Assembly (NCBI RefSeq): GCF_900107245.1
Contig: NZ_FNPG01000004.1
Coordinates: forward strand, 62,001 to 126,000
Source: Lachnobacterium bovis DSM 14045
GTDB lineage: Bacteria; Bacillota; Clostridia; Lachnospirales; Lachnospiraceae
Length of the DNA stretch: 64,000 bases
Direction of reading: 5' to 3'
Part shown: piece by piece, positions 27,410 to 36,025 of the stretch
Layout of the letters: each line of letters starts with the position of its first letter
Numbering within the stretch: the first letter of the stretch is position 1
Made by a program: the position numbers and the translations under genes
Notes under the pieces: generated by a model
The model's database searches: none
The model's input: only the letters and a program-made list of their open reading frames with translations
Told to the model about the DNA's origin: nothing

Positions 27410-29281
27410 ATGATTTTAGATAAAATACATAAAGTTAACGATATAAAGAAACTCAATTCAGATGAATTAGAACAACTAAAAACAGAAATTCGCAATTTTT
27501 TGATTGATTCTATTTCTGTAACAGGTGGACATTTGGCATCTAATCTTGGTGTTGTAGAATTGACAATGGCGCTCCATTTGTCATTTAACTTGCCTACGGA
27601 TAAGATTGTATGGGACGTCGGACATCAGTCATACACTCATAAAATTTTAACAGGTAGAAGAGATGGCTTTATTAAGTTGCGTCAATATGGTGGAATGAGT
27701 GGTTTTCCTAAATCTGAGGAAAGTGATTGTGATGCATTTGACACAGGGCATAGTTCTACTTCTATTTCTGCAGGCTTAGGTTTAGCGACAGCTAGAGAAA
27801 TTAAGGGTGAATCCAATTATGTTATATCTGTAATTGGAGATGGAGCATTAACTGGTGGAATGGCATACGAAGCACTTAATAATGCTTCAAGCCTTAAATC
27901 AAATTTTATAATTGTTTTAAACGATAATAACATGTCAATTTCTGAAAATGTCGGTGGTGTTAATAAGTATTTAAATGGTTTTAGAACAGCATCGGCATAT
28001 ATTGAATTTAAAGATGGTGTTATGAATTCACTTAATAAGATTCCAGTTTATGGCAAAAAAATGGTTGATAGAATAAAAAGAACAAAAAGTGGAATTAAAC
28101 AATTGTTGATACCTGGTATGTTTTTTGAAGAGATGGGAATCATGTATCTTGGCCCTGTAGATGGAAGTGATATTAATTCCATGTGCAAGATTTTTCAAGA
28201 GGCAAAAAGAGTAAATGGTCCGGTTATAGTACATGTTATTACAAAAAAAGGAAAAGGTTATCCACCAGCAGAAAGACATCCATCTAAATTTCACGGAGCT
28301 CCTCCCTTTGACATTGAGACAGGTTTACCGTTAACTAAAAAGACACAAGCAAATTATACAGATGTTTTTTCAAAAACCATAACAAATCTAGCTAAGGATG
28401 ATGAAAGAATAGTTGCTGTTACAGCTGCAATGGAAGATGGTACGGGATTAAGCAGATTTAAAGCTAATTATAGGAATAGATTTTTTGATGTTGGTATTGC
28501 TGAGGGTCATGCTGTAACTTTTTCTGCCGGATTGGCAAAAAATGGTTTAAAACCAGTGTTTGCTGTATATTCGTCATTTTTACAAAGAGGTTATGATCAA
28601 ATAGTGCATGATGTGTGTTTACAAAATTTACCAGTAGTTTTTGCAATTGATAGAGCAGGATTAGTTGGTAGTGATGGTGAAACTCATCAAGGGATTTTTG
28701 ATATTTCTTTCTTATCATCAATTCCTAATATGACGATTATTGCGCCTAAAAATAAATGGGAATTAGCAGAAATGATTAAATATGCGTTTGAATATGATTC
28801 TCCTATTGCAATTCGTTATCCTCGAGGAACTGCTTATGACGGATTAAGTGAATTTAAGGAGAAAATCAGAACAGCTCGTGCTGAAGTGATATATAATGAA
28901 TCACAAATAATTCTTTTTGCATTAGGAAGCATGGTTAAAATAGCACAAATTGTTCATGATAAGTTAAAAGAAAACAATATAAATTCTACACTTGTTAATG
29001 CGAGATTTGCGAAGCCATTTGATAGAGATTTTATTAAATGTGCTTCAAAAAAACATTCTCTTCTAGTAACATTAGAAGAAAATGTTGCAAGTGGTGGCTT
29101 TGGAGAACACGTTTCAAGCTTTGTAAAAGATCAAAATATTAATATTGAAGTTTTAAACATAGCAATTCCGGACATGTATGTTGAACACGGAAATGTAGAT
29201 GTTTTATATAAAAGTTTACGAATAGATCCTGAATCTGTATATAATTCTGTATTAAAAAAATGGAAAAATATACAGAATTAA
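27410..29281 (+). CDS. dxs: 1-deoxy-D-xylulose-5-phosphate synthase
   Basis: 623 residues. TPP-binding GDGALTGGMAYEALNNA and N-terminal TGGHLASNLGVVELT/WDVGHQSYTHKILTGR; pyrimidine-binding domain with DRAGLVGSDGETHQG; C-terminal transketolase domain (NARFAKPFD, LEENVASGGFGEH). It makes DXP from pyruvate and glyceraldehyde 3-phosphate, the entry step of the MEP pathway. It lies 20 bases after ispA and upstream of tlyA, as in many Firmicutes. Confidence 0.96.
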   Translation: MILDKIHKVNDIKKLNSDELEQLKTEIRNFLIDSISVTGGHLASNLGVVELTMALHLSFNLPTDKIVWDVGHQSYTHKILTGRRDGFIKLRQYGGMSGFPKSEESDCDAFDTGHSSTSISAGLGLATAREIKGESNYVISVIGDGALTGGMAYEALNNASSLKSNFIIVLNDNNMSISENVGGVNKYLNGFRTASAYIEFKDGVMNSLNKIPVYGKKMVDRIKRTKSGIKQLLIPGMFFEEMGIMYLGPVDGSDINSMCKIFQEAKRVNGPVIVHVITKKGKGYPPAERHPSKFHGAPPFDIETGLPLTKKTQANYTDVFSKTITNLAKDDERIVAVTAAMEDGTGLSRFKANYRNRFFDVGIAEGHAVTFSAGLAKNGLKPVFAVYSSFLQRGYDQIVHDVCLQNLPVVFAIDRAGLVGSDGETHQGIFDISFLSSIPNMTIIAPKNKWELAEMIKYAFEYDSPIAIRYPRGTAYDGLSEFKEKIRTARAEVIYNESQIILFALGSMVKIAQIVHDKLKENNINSTLVNARFAKPFDRDFIKCASKKHSLLVTLEENVASGGFGEHVSSFVKDQNINIEVLNIAIPDMYVEHGNVDVLYKSLRIDPESVYNSVLKKWKNIQN

Positions 29282-29334
29282 GGTATAATATTCAATAAAG
29301 TGTGAATAAATAATCATAGAATGAGAGATAATAA

Positions 29335-30138
29335 ATGAAAGAAAGATTAGACGTTTTAGTTGTAAAAAATAATATCGCACCTTCTAGAGAAAAGGCAAAA
29401 ACTTTAATTATGGAAGGTAAGATTTTTGTAAATAATAATAGAGAAGATAAACCAGGTAATACTTTTCCAGAAGATGCGAAGATAGAATTACATGGACAGA
29501 CTTTAAAATATGTTAGTCGTGGTGGATTAAAATTAGAAAAAGCTATGGCGCAGTTTAATATTGATTTAACAGATAAAGTTTGTATGGATATTGGTGCATC
29601 AACGGGTGGATTTACTGATTGTATGCTTCAAAATTCAGCTAGGAAAGTTTATTCAGTAGATGTTGGATATGGTCAGTTTGCATGGAAATTAAGACAAGAC
29701 AGTCGAGTCGTTTGTATGGAAAAAACAAATATTCGTTATGTAACACCTGATGATATTGATGACAGACTAGATTTTGCATCATGTGATGTATCATTTATTT
29801 CTTTAACTAAAGTATTAATACCAGTCAGAGAATTATTAGCGGATAATGCTGAAATGGTTTGTTTAATTAAACCACAATTCGAAGCAGGTAAAGAGAAAGT
29901 TGGAAAGAAAGGTGTTGTAAGAGACCCTAAAGTTCATGAAGAAGTTATAGAAAAAATAGTCAATTTTGCCTTAGAAAATGGCTATTCAGTTAAAAATCTT
30001 GAATTTTCTCCTATCAAAGGACCAGAAGGAAACATTGAATATTTGGTACATTTACAGAAGGCAGAAATAGCTACAAAGGAGGAGTCAGTTGACATACATG
30101 AGATTGTAAATCTGGCTCATGGTCAATTAGATAAGTAA
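29335..30138 (+). CDS. tlyA: TlyA family rRNA 2'-O-methyltransferase / S4-FtsJ protein
   Basis: 267 residues: an N-terminal S4 domain (ERLDVLVVKNNIAPSREKAK) and an FtsJ-type methyltransferase with the SAM loop MDIGASTGGFTDCML and the later LIKPQFEAGKEKVGKKG. Homologues 2'-O-methylate 16S/23S rRNA; some are called hemolysins. It keeps the dxs-tlyA-nadK order. The 54-base gap before it contains a TATAAT-like box, so partial independent transcription is possible. Confidence 0.92.
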   Translation: MKERLDVLVVKNNIAPSREKAKTLIMEGKIFVNNNREDKPGNTFPEDAKIELHGQTLKYVSRGGLKLEKAMAQFNIDLTDKVCMDIGASTGGFTDCMLQNSARKVYSVDVGYGQFAWKLRQDSRVVCMEKTNIRYVTPDDIDDRLDFASCDVSFISLTKVLIPVRELLADNAEMVCLIKPQFEAGKEKVGKKGVVRDPKVHEEVIEKIVNFALENGYSVKNLEFSPIKGPEGNIEYLVHLQKAEIATKEESVDIHEIVNLAHGQLDK

Positions 30139-30142
30139 AGTT

Positions 30143-30994
30143 ATGAAAAATTTTGTATTGATTACAAATGAATTTAAAGACAATGATTTGGTATTATCTA
30201 AAAAAATAATAGATTATATCAATAAAAAGGGTGGAAAAGCAAAAGGTTTAATAAGTGGAGTCGAGGCAACAAAATCAAAGCAATTTGATATAACGGATAT
30301 TCCTGTTGATACCGATTGTGTTTTAGTTTTAGGAGGAGATGGCACCTTAATTAGGGCTGCCACTAAATTGTCTTCCTTAGAATTGCCATTGATTGGAATT
30401 AATTTGGGAACATTGGGTTATTTGTGTGAGTTAGAGGAAAGCACTATTTTTAATGCCATAGATTTGCTTTTTAAGGGCAATTATTTTATAGAAGAGCGTA
30501 TGGCATTGATGAGTAATCCATGTAATGTTTCAAATAACATGATTGCATTAAATGATGTTGTAATTCATCAAATGGGAGGATTGTCAATACTATCGTTTGA
30601 TGTTTACGTTAATGGAGAGTTCCTTAGTACATATAATGCTGATGGAATTATAATTGCAACACCGACTGGGTCTACAGGATATAGTATGTCAGCGGGCGGA
30701 CCTATTGTTGATCCTAAAGCTAATATGATAGTAATAACACCTATAAATGCTCATAATTTAAATTCCAAAAGCATTGTTATTGGAGATGACGCTGTAGTAG
30801 AGGTTAAATTACGTAGAAGATGTGCACAAAAGGATGATAGAGCTCAGGTTAGTTTTGATGGTGATTTTGTAAAAGAATTATATTCAGGCGAATCTTTTAT
30901 GGTTACAAGAGCAACTTCAAATATAAAAATATGCAAATTGAATCGTAAGAGCTTCCTAGAGATTTTGAGGAAGAAAATGGCAACATTTAATTAG
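30143..30994 (+). CDS. nadK: NAD kinase
   Basis: 283 residues. Family motifs: LGGDGTLIRA, INLGTLGYLCELEE, ALNDVVIH, and NADGIIIATPTGSTGYSMSAGGP (in parts). It phosphorylates NAD to NADP. The SD is weak (AAAG near the start) and the gene begins 4 bases after tlyA, so coupling is likely. Confidence 0.95.
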   Translation: MKNFVLITNEFKDNDLVLSKKIIDYINKKGGKAKGLISGVEATKSKQFDITDIPVDTDCVLVLGGDGTLIRAATKLSSLELPLIGINLGTLGYLCELEESTIFNAIDLLFKGNYFIEERMALMSNPCNVSNNMIALNDVVIHQMGGLSILSFDVYVNGEFLSTYNADGIIIATPTGSTGYSMSAGGPIVDPKANMIVITPINAHNLNSKSIVIGDDAVVEVKLRRRCAQKDDRAQVSFDGDFVKELYSGESFMVTRATSNIKICKLNRKSFLEILRKKMATFN

Positions 30995-31014
30995 CTCCGA
31001 CACACTAAAAATAT

Positions 31015-31040
31015 GAGAGGAGATTAGCTTTAAAGCTAAT
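31015..31040 (+). promoter_or_regulatory. SD and palindrome between SD and start of argR
   Basis: GAGAGGAG (31015-31022) is followed at once by the perfect palindrome ATTAGCTTTAAAGCTAAT (31023-31040), then 7 bases to the ATG at 31048. A stem here would bring the SD from 25 to about 7 bases from the start. The palindrome is not an ARG box. Confidence 0.55.
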
Positions 31041-31047
31041 ATATAAA

Positions 31048-31497
31048 ATGAAAACTAAGAGGCAAACAAAGATTATAGAATTAATTAAAAAAAATGACAT
31101 ATGTACACAAGAAGAGTTATCTGATTTTTTGATTAAAGAAGGTTACAAGGTAACACAAGCGACGGTTTCTAGAGATATTAGAGAATTAAAACTAACGAAA
31201 ATTCAGACAGTATCCGGTAAGCAAAAATATGTAGCGTTTAGCGAAAAAAATGAAGGGATGCTTGAAAAATACCATAGAGTTTTTAGAGATGGTTTTGTTT
31301 CTATGGATTTAGCACAAAATATTTTAGTGATTAAAACAGTTTCTGGCATGGCTAATGCAGTATGTGCTGCTATTGATGCAATGGATTTTAGCGAAATAGT
31401 TGGTTCCATTGCAGGAGATGATACTATAATGTGTGCAGTTCGAACAACAGTTGATGCAGAAGCTTTAATTAAAAAACTTAGAAAACTTGTTGATTAA
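31048..31497 (+). CDS. argR: Arginine repressor ArgR/AhrC
   Basis: 149 residues: an N-terminal winged helix (RQTKIIELIKKNDICTQEEL, then VTQATVSRDIRELKL) and a C-terminal arginine-binding hexamerisation domain with GSIAGDDTIMCAVRT. It regulates arginine synthesis and catabolism. It sits before recN as in Bacillus. argH lies 20 kb downstream and is a plausible target, though I saw no clear ARG box there. Confidence 0.94.
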   Translation: MKTKRQTKIIELIKKNDICTQEELSDFLIKEGYKVTQATVSRDIRELKLTKIQTVSGKQKYVAFSEKNEGMLEKYHRVFRDGFVSMDLAQNILVIKTVSGMANAVCAAIDAMDFSEIVGSIAGDDTIMCAVRTTVDAEALIKKLRKLVD

Positions 31498-31530
31498 AGA
31501 GATGAGTATTGGGAGAGTGAATAGGATAAT

Positions 31531-33231
31531 ATGTTACAGAATTTGCATGTAAAGAATTTAGCATTGATTGATGAGGCAGATGTTGAATTTGGAGAGGGAT
31601 TAAATATTTTATCAGGGGAAACAGGTGCTGGAAAATCAATAATTATTGGCTCGATAAACATTGCTCTTGGAGAAAAGGCTCCTAAAGATATTTTACGAAA
31701 GAATGCTGAATTTGCTCTTATTGAATTGACTTTTGAAGTAAAAAATCCAAATACAGTGAAACGATTGAAATCATTAGGTGTTGAAATTTCAGAGGATAAT
31801 ATTGTAGTTATTAGTAAAAAAATAAAGCCTAATAGAACAATAGGTCGAGTTAATGGAGAGACAGTTTCTACTAGTAAAATTCAAGAAATATCTTCAATTC
31901 TAATAGACATACATGGACAACATGAACATCAGTCACTTTTGAACAGGAAAAAACATCTTTTAATTTTAGATGAATTTGCAAAAAAGAATATTTGTGATAT
32001 TAAGGAAAAAATATCGGAGGCATTTTCAAATTATAGGAAGTTGATTAATGAACGAGAGAATGCCAATATGAATGTTGAGGAAAGAAATAGAGAATTATCG
32101 TTTTTAGAGTTTGAAATCAATGAAATAGAAAGTGCTGATTTAAAAGAAAATGAAGATGAAGAGTTAGAAGAAAAATTTAGATTCTTTTCTAACGGGAAAA
32201 AGATACTTGAAAAGTTAAATAGTGTTAGAGAGATAACGAACGGAGAACTCGGTGGTGTTGCAGAACTTTTAGATAAGGCAATGTATGACGTTCAGTTTGT
32301 TGTAAATTATGATGATAAAATTCAAAATTTATCAAATGAATTATCTGAGATAGAAAGCTTAGTCAATGATTTTAATTATGAATTATCAAATTATATTTCA
32401 GAATTAGATTTTGACGAAGCGCAGTTTTATGAAATTGATTCTAGATTAAATCTTATTAATTCATTAAAAGCAAAATATGGACGTACCATAAATGATATTT
32501 TAGAATCTTATGAAGAAAAGACAGAACGAATTCAGGTTTTGCAAGAATATGATGAATATATTAAGAATCTAGATGAAAATATAAAAAAAGAGAGAGACAA
32601 TTTAGAAACATTATGTAATGAATTGTCTTCAATTAGAAAAAAAGCATCCGTAAAACTAGTCGAAAAAATTAAATCAGCATTATTAGATTTAAATTTTCTT
32701 GATGTTAAATTTGAAATGAGTTTTAATAGAACAAAAGATTATACCAATGAAGGATTTGATGATATAGAATTTTTGATTTCTACTAATCCTGGTGAACCTG
32801 TTCGACCTTTACAAGATGTGGCCTCTGGTGGTGAATTGTCAAGGATAATGCTTGCAATTAAGGCAATTATGGCAGAAGATGACGAAATTGAGACGTTAAT
32901 ATTCGATGAAATCGACACAGGAATTAGTGGTCGTACAGCTCAAATGGTATCTGAAAAAATGGATTTGTTAAGTCAAAGTCATCAGATTATTTGCATAACT
33001 CATTTACCACAAATAGCAGCAATGGCTAACCAACATTTTTTAATTGAAAAATCAATTGAGAAGGATTCAAAGAAAAATGAAATGACTGTTTCTAGGATAC
33101 ATTCTTTGGATTATGATCAAAGTGTAAACGAATTAGCTAGGATGATAGGTGGGGTAGAGATAACAGAAAAGGTAATTGATAGTGCACGAGAAATGAAAAG
33201 CTTGGCAAAAAGCAAAAAAATAGGCCTATAG
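31531..33231 (+). CDS. recN: DNA repair protein RecN
   Basis: 566 residues, SMC-like. Walker A GETGAGKSII at residues 29-38, a long coiled coil (about 150-390) split by hinge-like loops, the ABC signature ASGGELSRIMLAIK and Walker B TLIFDEIDTGISG. RecN acts early at double-strand breaks with RecA. It ends the conserved cluster; a terminator follows at 33343. Confidence 0.96.
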   Translation: MLQNLHVKNLALIDEADVEFGEGLNILSGETGAGKSIIIGSINIALGEKAPKDILRKNAEFALIELTFEVKNPNTVKRLKSLGVEISEDNIVVISKKIKPNRTIGRVNGETVSTSKIQEISSILIDIHGQHEHQSLLNRKKHLLILDEFAKKNICDIKEKISEAFSNYRKLINERENANMNVEERNRELSFLEFEINEIESADLKENEDEELEEKFRFFSNGKKILEKLNSVREITNGELGGVAELLDKAMYDVQFVVNYDDKIQNLSNELSEIESLVNDFNYELSNYISELDFDEAQFYEIDSRLNLINSLKAKYGRTINDILESYEEKTERIQVLQEYDEYIKNLDENIKKERDNLETLCNELSSIRKKASVKLVEKIKSALLDLNFLDVKFEMSFNRTKDYTNEGFDDIEFLISTNPGEPVRPLQDVASGGELSRIMLAIKAIMAEDDEIETLIFDEIDTGISGRTAQMVSEKMDLLSQSHQIICITHLPQIAAMANQHFLIEKSIEKDSKKNEMTVSRIHSLDYDQSVNELARMIGGVEITEKVIDSAREMKSLAKSKKIGL

Positions 33232-33342
33232 TTATTGGCTAAAAAACATATATTATAAAAAAACTACGTAATATAAATATATTATTCAGAAACTTTAGTT
33301 TAGATATAATATTTGCTTGAAATAAGTATATAATAATATTAT

Positions 33343-33414
33343 AATTAGAATAGTTGCTTTTTTTGTGTGAATTAAATCATAATTCACGAAAGAGTATAAC
33401 TATTCTAATTTTTT
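33343..33414 (+). terminator. Terminator after recN, nested hairpins
   Basis: AATTAGAATAGTT (33343-33355) pairs with AACTATTCTAATT (33398-33410), followed by TTTTTG. Inside is a second hairpin, GTGAATTA/TAATTCAC. The nested form is unusual for a plain terminator and could be switchable ahead of glgA. Confidence 0.7.
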
Positions 33415-33463
33415 GTTGGAATAATATAATTATTATAGGAGTATATTGTAAGGAGAAGGAGTT

Positions 33464-34903
33464 ATGGTTAATATTGTTTACGCAACATCGGAAGCTGTTC
33501 CATTTATTAAAACAGGAGGTTTAGCAGATGTTGTTGGTGCTATGCCTAAGTATTTATCTAAAAAAAAGTACAAGGCATTTGTTTTTTTGCCAAAGTATCA
33601 GTGTATTGATGAAAAATTGAGTAAAAATTTAAAATTTGTTTGTAGTTTTTACATGGATTTAGCTTGGAGAAAACAGTATGTTGGTATTTTAGAGGGCAAT
33701 TATGAAGGTATTAAATATTATTTTATTGATAATGAATATTATTTTGCCGGCGATAAGCCATATAATATGATTCATGAAGATGTTGAGAAGTTTTCATTTT
33801 TTTCTAAGGCGGTTCTAGAAGCATTGTTTTATCTAAATTTAAAACCAAATGTAATTCATTGTAATGATTGGCAGACTGGATTAATTCCTGTTTATTTGAA
33901 AGAATTATATAAAGATAATTATTTTTATAATGGAATAAAGACAATTTTTACGATACATAATTTGAATTTTCAAGGTAGATGGGCTGTTAATGCGATACAA
34001 GATGCTACGGGTTTGCCAGAATATGTTTTTACTGATAAAGGAATAGAAGCATATGGAGAGGCTAATTATTTAAAAGGTGGTCTAGTTTATTCCGATTATG
34101 TTACAACTGTAAGTCCTACATATGCTAGAGATATTTGTACACCTGAAGGTGGCGTTGGATTAGATGGCGTGCTTAGAAATAAGGGAAATCATTTATTTGG
34201 AATAATTAATGGAATTGACTATAAAATATATAATCCTAGACAGGATAAGAAGATTAGCGCAAATTATGATGCACGAGAATTAAAAGGGAAGAAGAAAAAT
34301 AAACGTGATTTACAAAAGATGTTAAACCTTCCACAAAAAAGTGATGCGTTTGTTGTAGCTATGGTTTCAAGAATGACGGATCAAAAAGGATTTGACTTAG
34401 TAAACTACGTTTTAGATGATTTGGTGAATAATTATAATATTCAGTTTGTTTTTTTAGGAACTGGAGAAAAGTATTATGAAAACAGTTTAAAGTATTTTCA
34501 CGAAAAGTATCCAGATAAAGTTAGTGCACAAATAGGATATGGCGAAGAAGTTGCACATAAATACTACGCGGGAGCAGATGCATTTTTAATGCCATCTATG
34601 TTTGAACCTTGTGGTCTAAGTCAACTTATTGCCATGAGATATGGCACAGTTCCAATTGTTCGTGAAACAGGAGGTTTGATTGATACAGTGGAGCCATATA
34701 ATGAATTTGAAAATAATGGAACAGGATTTTCGTTCGCAAATTATAATGGAGAAGAATTAGCCAGTACAATTAAATATGCTTATGATGTATTTTGTAATCA
34801 TAAAAGAATGTGGAACAATATAATACGTAGAGATATGACTTTCGATTTTTCGTGGAAAGCTTCAGTACAAAAATATGAAGAATTATATGATAGCTTGTTA
34901 TAG
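33464..34903 (+). CDS. glgA: Glycogen synthase GlgA (GT5)
   Basis: 479 residues. KTGGLADVVGAMPK at residues 16-29 (ADP-glucose phosphate binding), HCNDWQTGLIPVY, and the C-terminal PSMFEPCGLSQLIAMRYG with the catalytic Glu. It elongates alpha-1,4-glucan from ADP-glucose. The gene is isolated; glgB/C/D/P are not in the window. SD AAGGAG with a further AGGAG precedes the ATG. Confidence 0.95.
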   Translation: MVNIVYATSEAVPFIKTGGLADVVGAMPKYLSKKKYKAFVFLPKYQCIDEKLSKNLKFVCSFYMDLAWRKQYVGILEGNYEGIKYYFIDNEYYFAGDKPYNMIHEDVEKFSFFSKAVLEALFYLNLKPNVIHCNDWQTGLIPVYLKELYKDNYFYNGIKTIFTIHNLNFQGRWAVNAIQDATGLPEYVFTDKGIEAYGEANYLKGGLVYSDYVTTVSPTYARDICTPEGGVGLDGVLRNKGNHLFGIINGIDYKIYNPRQDKKISANYDARELKGKKKNKRDLQKMLNLPQKSDAFVVAMVSRMTDQKGFDLVNYVLDDLVNNYNIQFVFLGTGEKYYENSLKYFHEKYPDKVSAQIGYGEEVAHKYYAGADAFLMPSMFEPCGLSQLIAMRYGTVPIVRETGGLIDTVEPYNEFENNGTGFSFANYNGEELASTIKYAYDVFCNHKRMWNNIIRRDMTFDFSWKASVQKYEELYDSLL

Positions 34904-35000
34904 CATATTATGATATAGATATAGTATGCTATAACATATATATAACAGATTATAACAAAAACATAACAATTTATAATATATACATAATAAAATGTAAAAA

Positions 35001-35050
35001 ATACCGGCCAATATTAGTTAGAATTTATAACTAACTTTTAAGGCCGGTAT
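35001..35050 (+). terminator. Terminator downstream of glgA
   Basis: ATACCGGCC (35001-35009) and GGCCGGTAT (35042-35050) form a GC-rich base. An inner GTTAG...CTAAC stem extends it, and a TATATATTT tract follows. It is the only GC-rich spot in the surrounding AT-rich gap. Confidence 0.75.
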
Positions 35051-35268
35051 TATATATTTATGTTTTGATAAATAATGTTTTATTATTTATTTTAATAGTT
35101 ATTAAATTAATCAATAATTTAATGTTTAAATTTTCTGATAAACTAGTGTTATTATGTTTTAAACTTTATGCTTTTTAAGAAATAATTGATTTTTGACATT
35201 AATACATAAATATAATACATAGATTTGATTAAGAGATGTGATTATCTACAAAACAGAAATTTTTTGAA

Positions 35269-35352
35269 GTGTAGACGTGATTATAGAATAAAGATAGAAC
35301 ATATACGTGTAGACGTGATTATGGAATAAAGATAGGACATATATGTGTAGAC
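35269..35352. repeat. 38-bp tandem repeat, two copies and a partial third
   Basis: Units start at 35269, 35307 and 35345, each beginning GTGTAGACGTGATTAT or GTGTAGAC. The two full copies differ at a few positions. They lie in non-coding sequence. Spacing and lack of dyads do not fit a CRISPR array. Confidence 0.85.
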
Positions 35353-35570
35353 ATAAATAGATAAATTAGATATATTAGATATATATAATTAGATTTTCTG
35401 CTGTTTTCTATAAAAATTAAAGAAAATATTTACATATTAATAAATTTTTAATTATATTAGAGAAATTATTTGAATTAAGACTTGTAATATTCAAATAACA
35501 AAAAAAGAATTTATATGAACAACATAAAGTATGATGAACATAAAGGTTTAAAACATTTAATCCTATATAA

Positions 35571-35742
35571 AACCCCCAATACGATAACTTGTTTTAAAGA
35601 AATTGATAGCAATAGTAAGCTAATCAAATTATTCTAGAATAGAAGAAAAGTAATATTCTTCTCTAAATAGAATATGGACTAGAATAGTGAGATATTTAAT
35701 TAGAATTGACTAGTTATCGTATTAATAGTGGTTTTTATTTTT
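35571..35742 (+). ncRNA. Candidate structured RNA: long rod-like inverted repeat
   Basis: AATACGATAACT (35578-35589) is perfectly complementary to AGTTATCGTATT (35712-35723). Between them, nested stems (TATTCTA/TAGAATA, AGAAGAA/TTCTTCT) make an irregular rod with an asymmetric bubble. TATATAA at 35564 is a possible -10, and GGTTTTTATTTTTTT at the end resembles a termination tract, giving a transcript of about 165 bases. Size and shape recall 6S RNA, but I cannot match conserved 6S residues. It could also be a large terminator for either strand. Confidence 0.35.
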
Positions 35743-35867
35743 TTCAGTAAAAAATTAAATATAAAATATAGGAGATTTGTTAAAATTGTAATAACCAGTG
35801 ATTCAATGAATTACTAGAATAATCTACTAAAAATCTTATAAAATATATGTATTAATAAGATAGTATA

Positions 35868-36025
35868 TTAATAAATTAATAATCGAGAATATTCTTTTGA
35901 ATAAAAATATGCATTATCTGATAAAATCTGTTCATCTTTTAGAACAGTAGAATTTGCATCAGAAATCATTGTATTGATAGTTTTTTTATCAAATTTTCCA
36001 TCGTCTGGAATAATAATTAATAGTG
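35868..36025 (-). CDS. DUF5688 protein gene, 3' exon (after group II intron)
   Basis: 158 bases on the minus strand continue the DUF5688 frame. The first two bases (CA) complete the split codon G|CA, and the frame then reads LLIIIPDDGKFDKKTI, contains ILSDNAYFYS, and stops with TAA at 35870-35868. The PDDG and LSD-x-x-Y-x-Y pattern is what DUF5688 proteins carry at their C-terminus, after the PSSIHE motif that ends the 5' exon. Joined to the 5' exon, the total is 933 bases, 310 codons plus stop. Without splicing the protein would lose these 52 residues. Confidence 0.82.

Larger units (their letters stand above)
34904..35867. other. 964-base AT-rich intergenic region between glgA and the DUF5688 3' exon
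   Basis: No open frame of note on either strand. It holds the glgA terminator (35001), a 38-bp tandem repeat (35269-35352) and a long inverted-repeat RNA candidate (35571-35742). The rest is low-complexity AT-rich sequence in which I see nothing. Confidence 0.8.

Noticed and set aside
35269-35352. CRISPR array
   Set aside because: Units are contiguous, with no unique spacers between them, and no cas genes are nearby.
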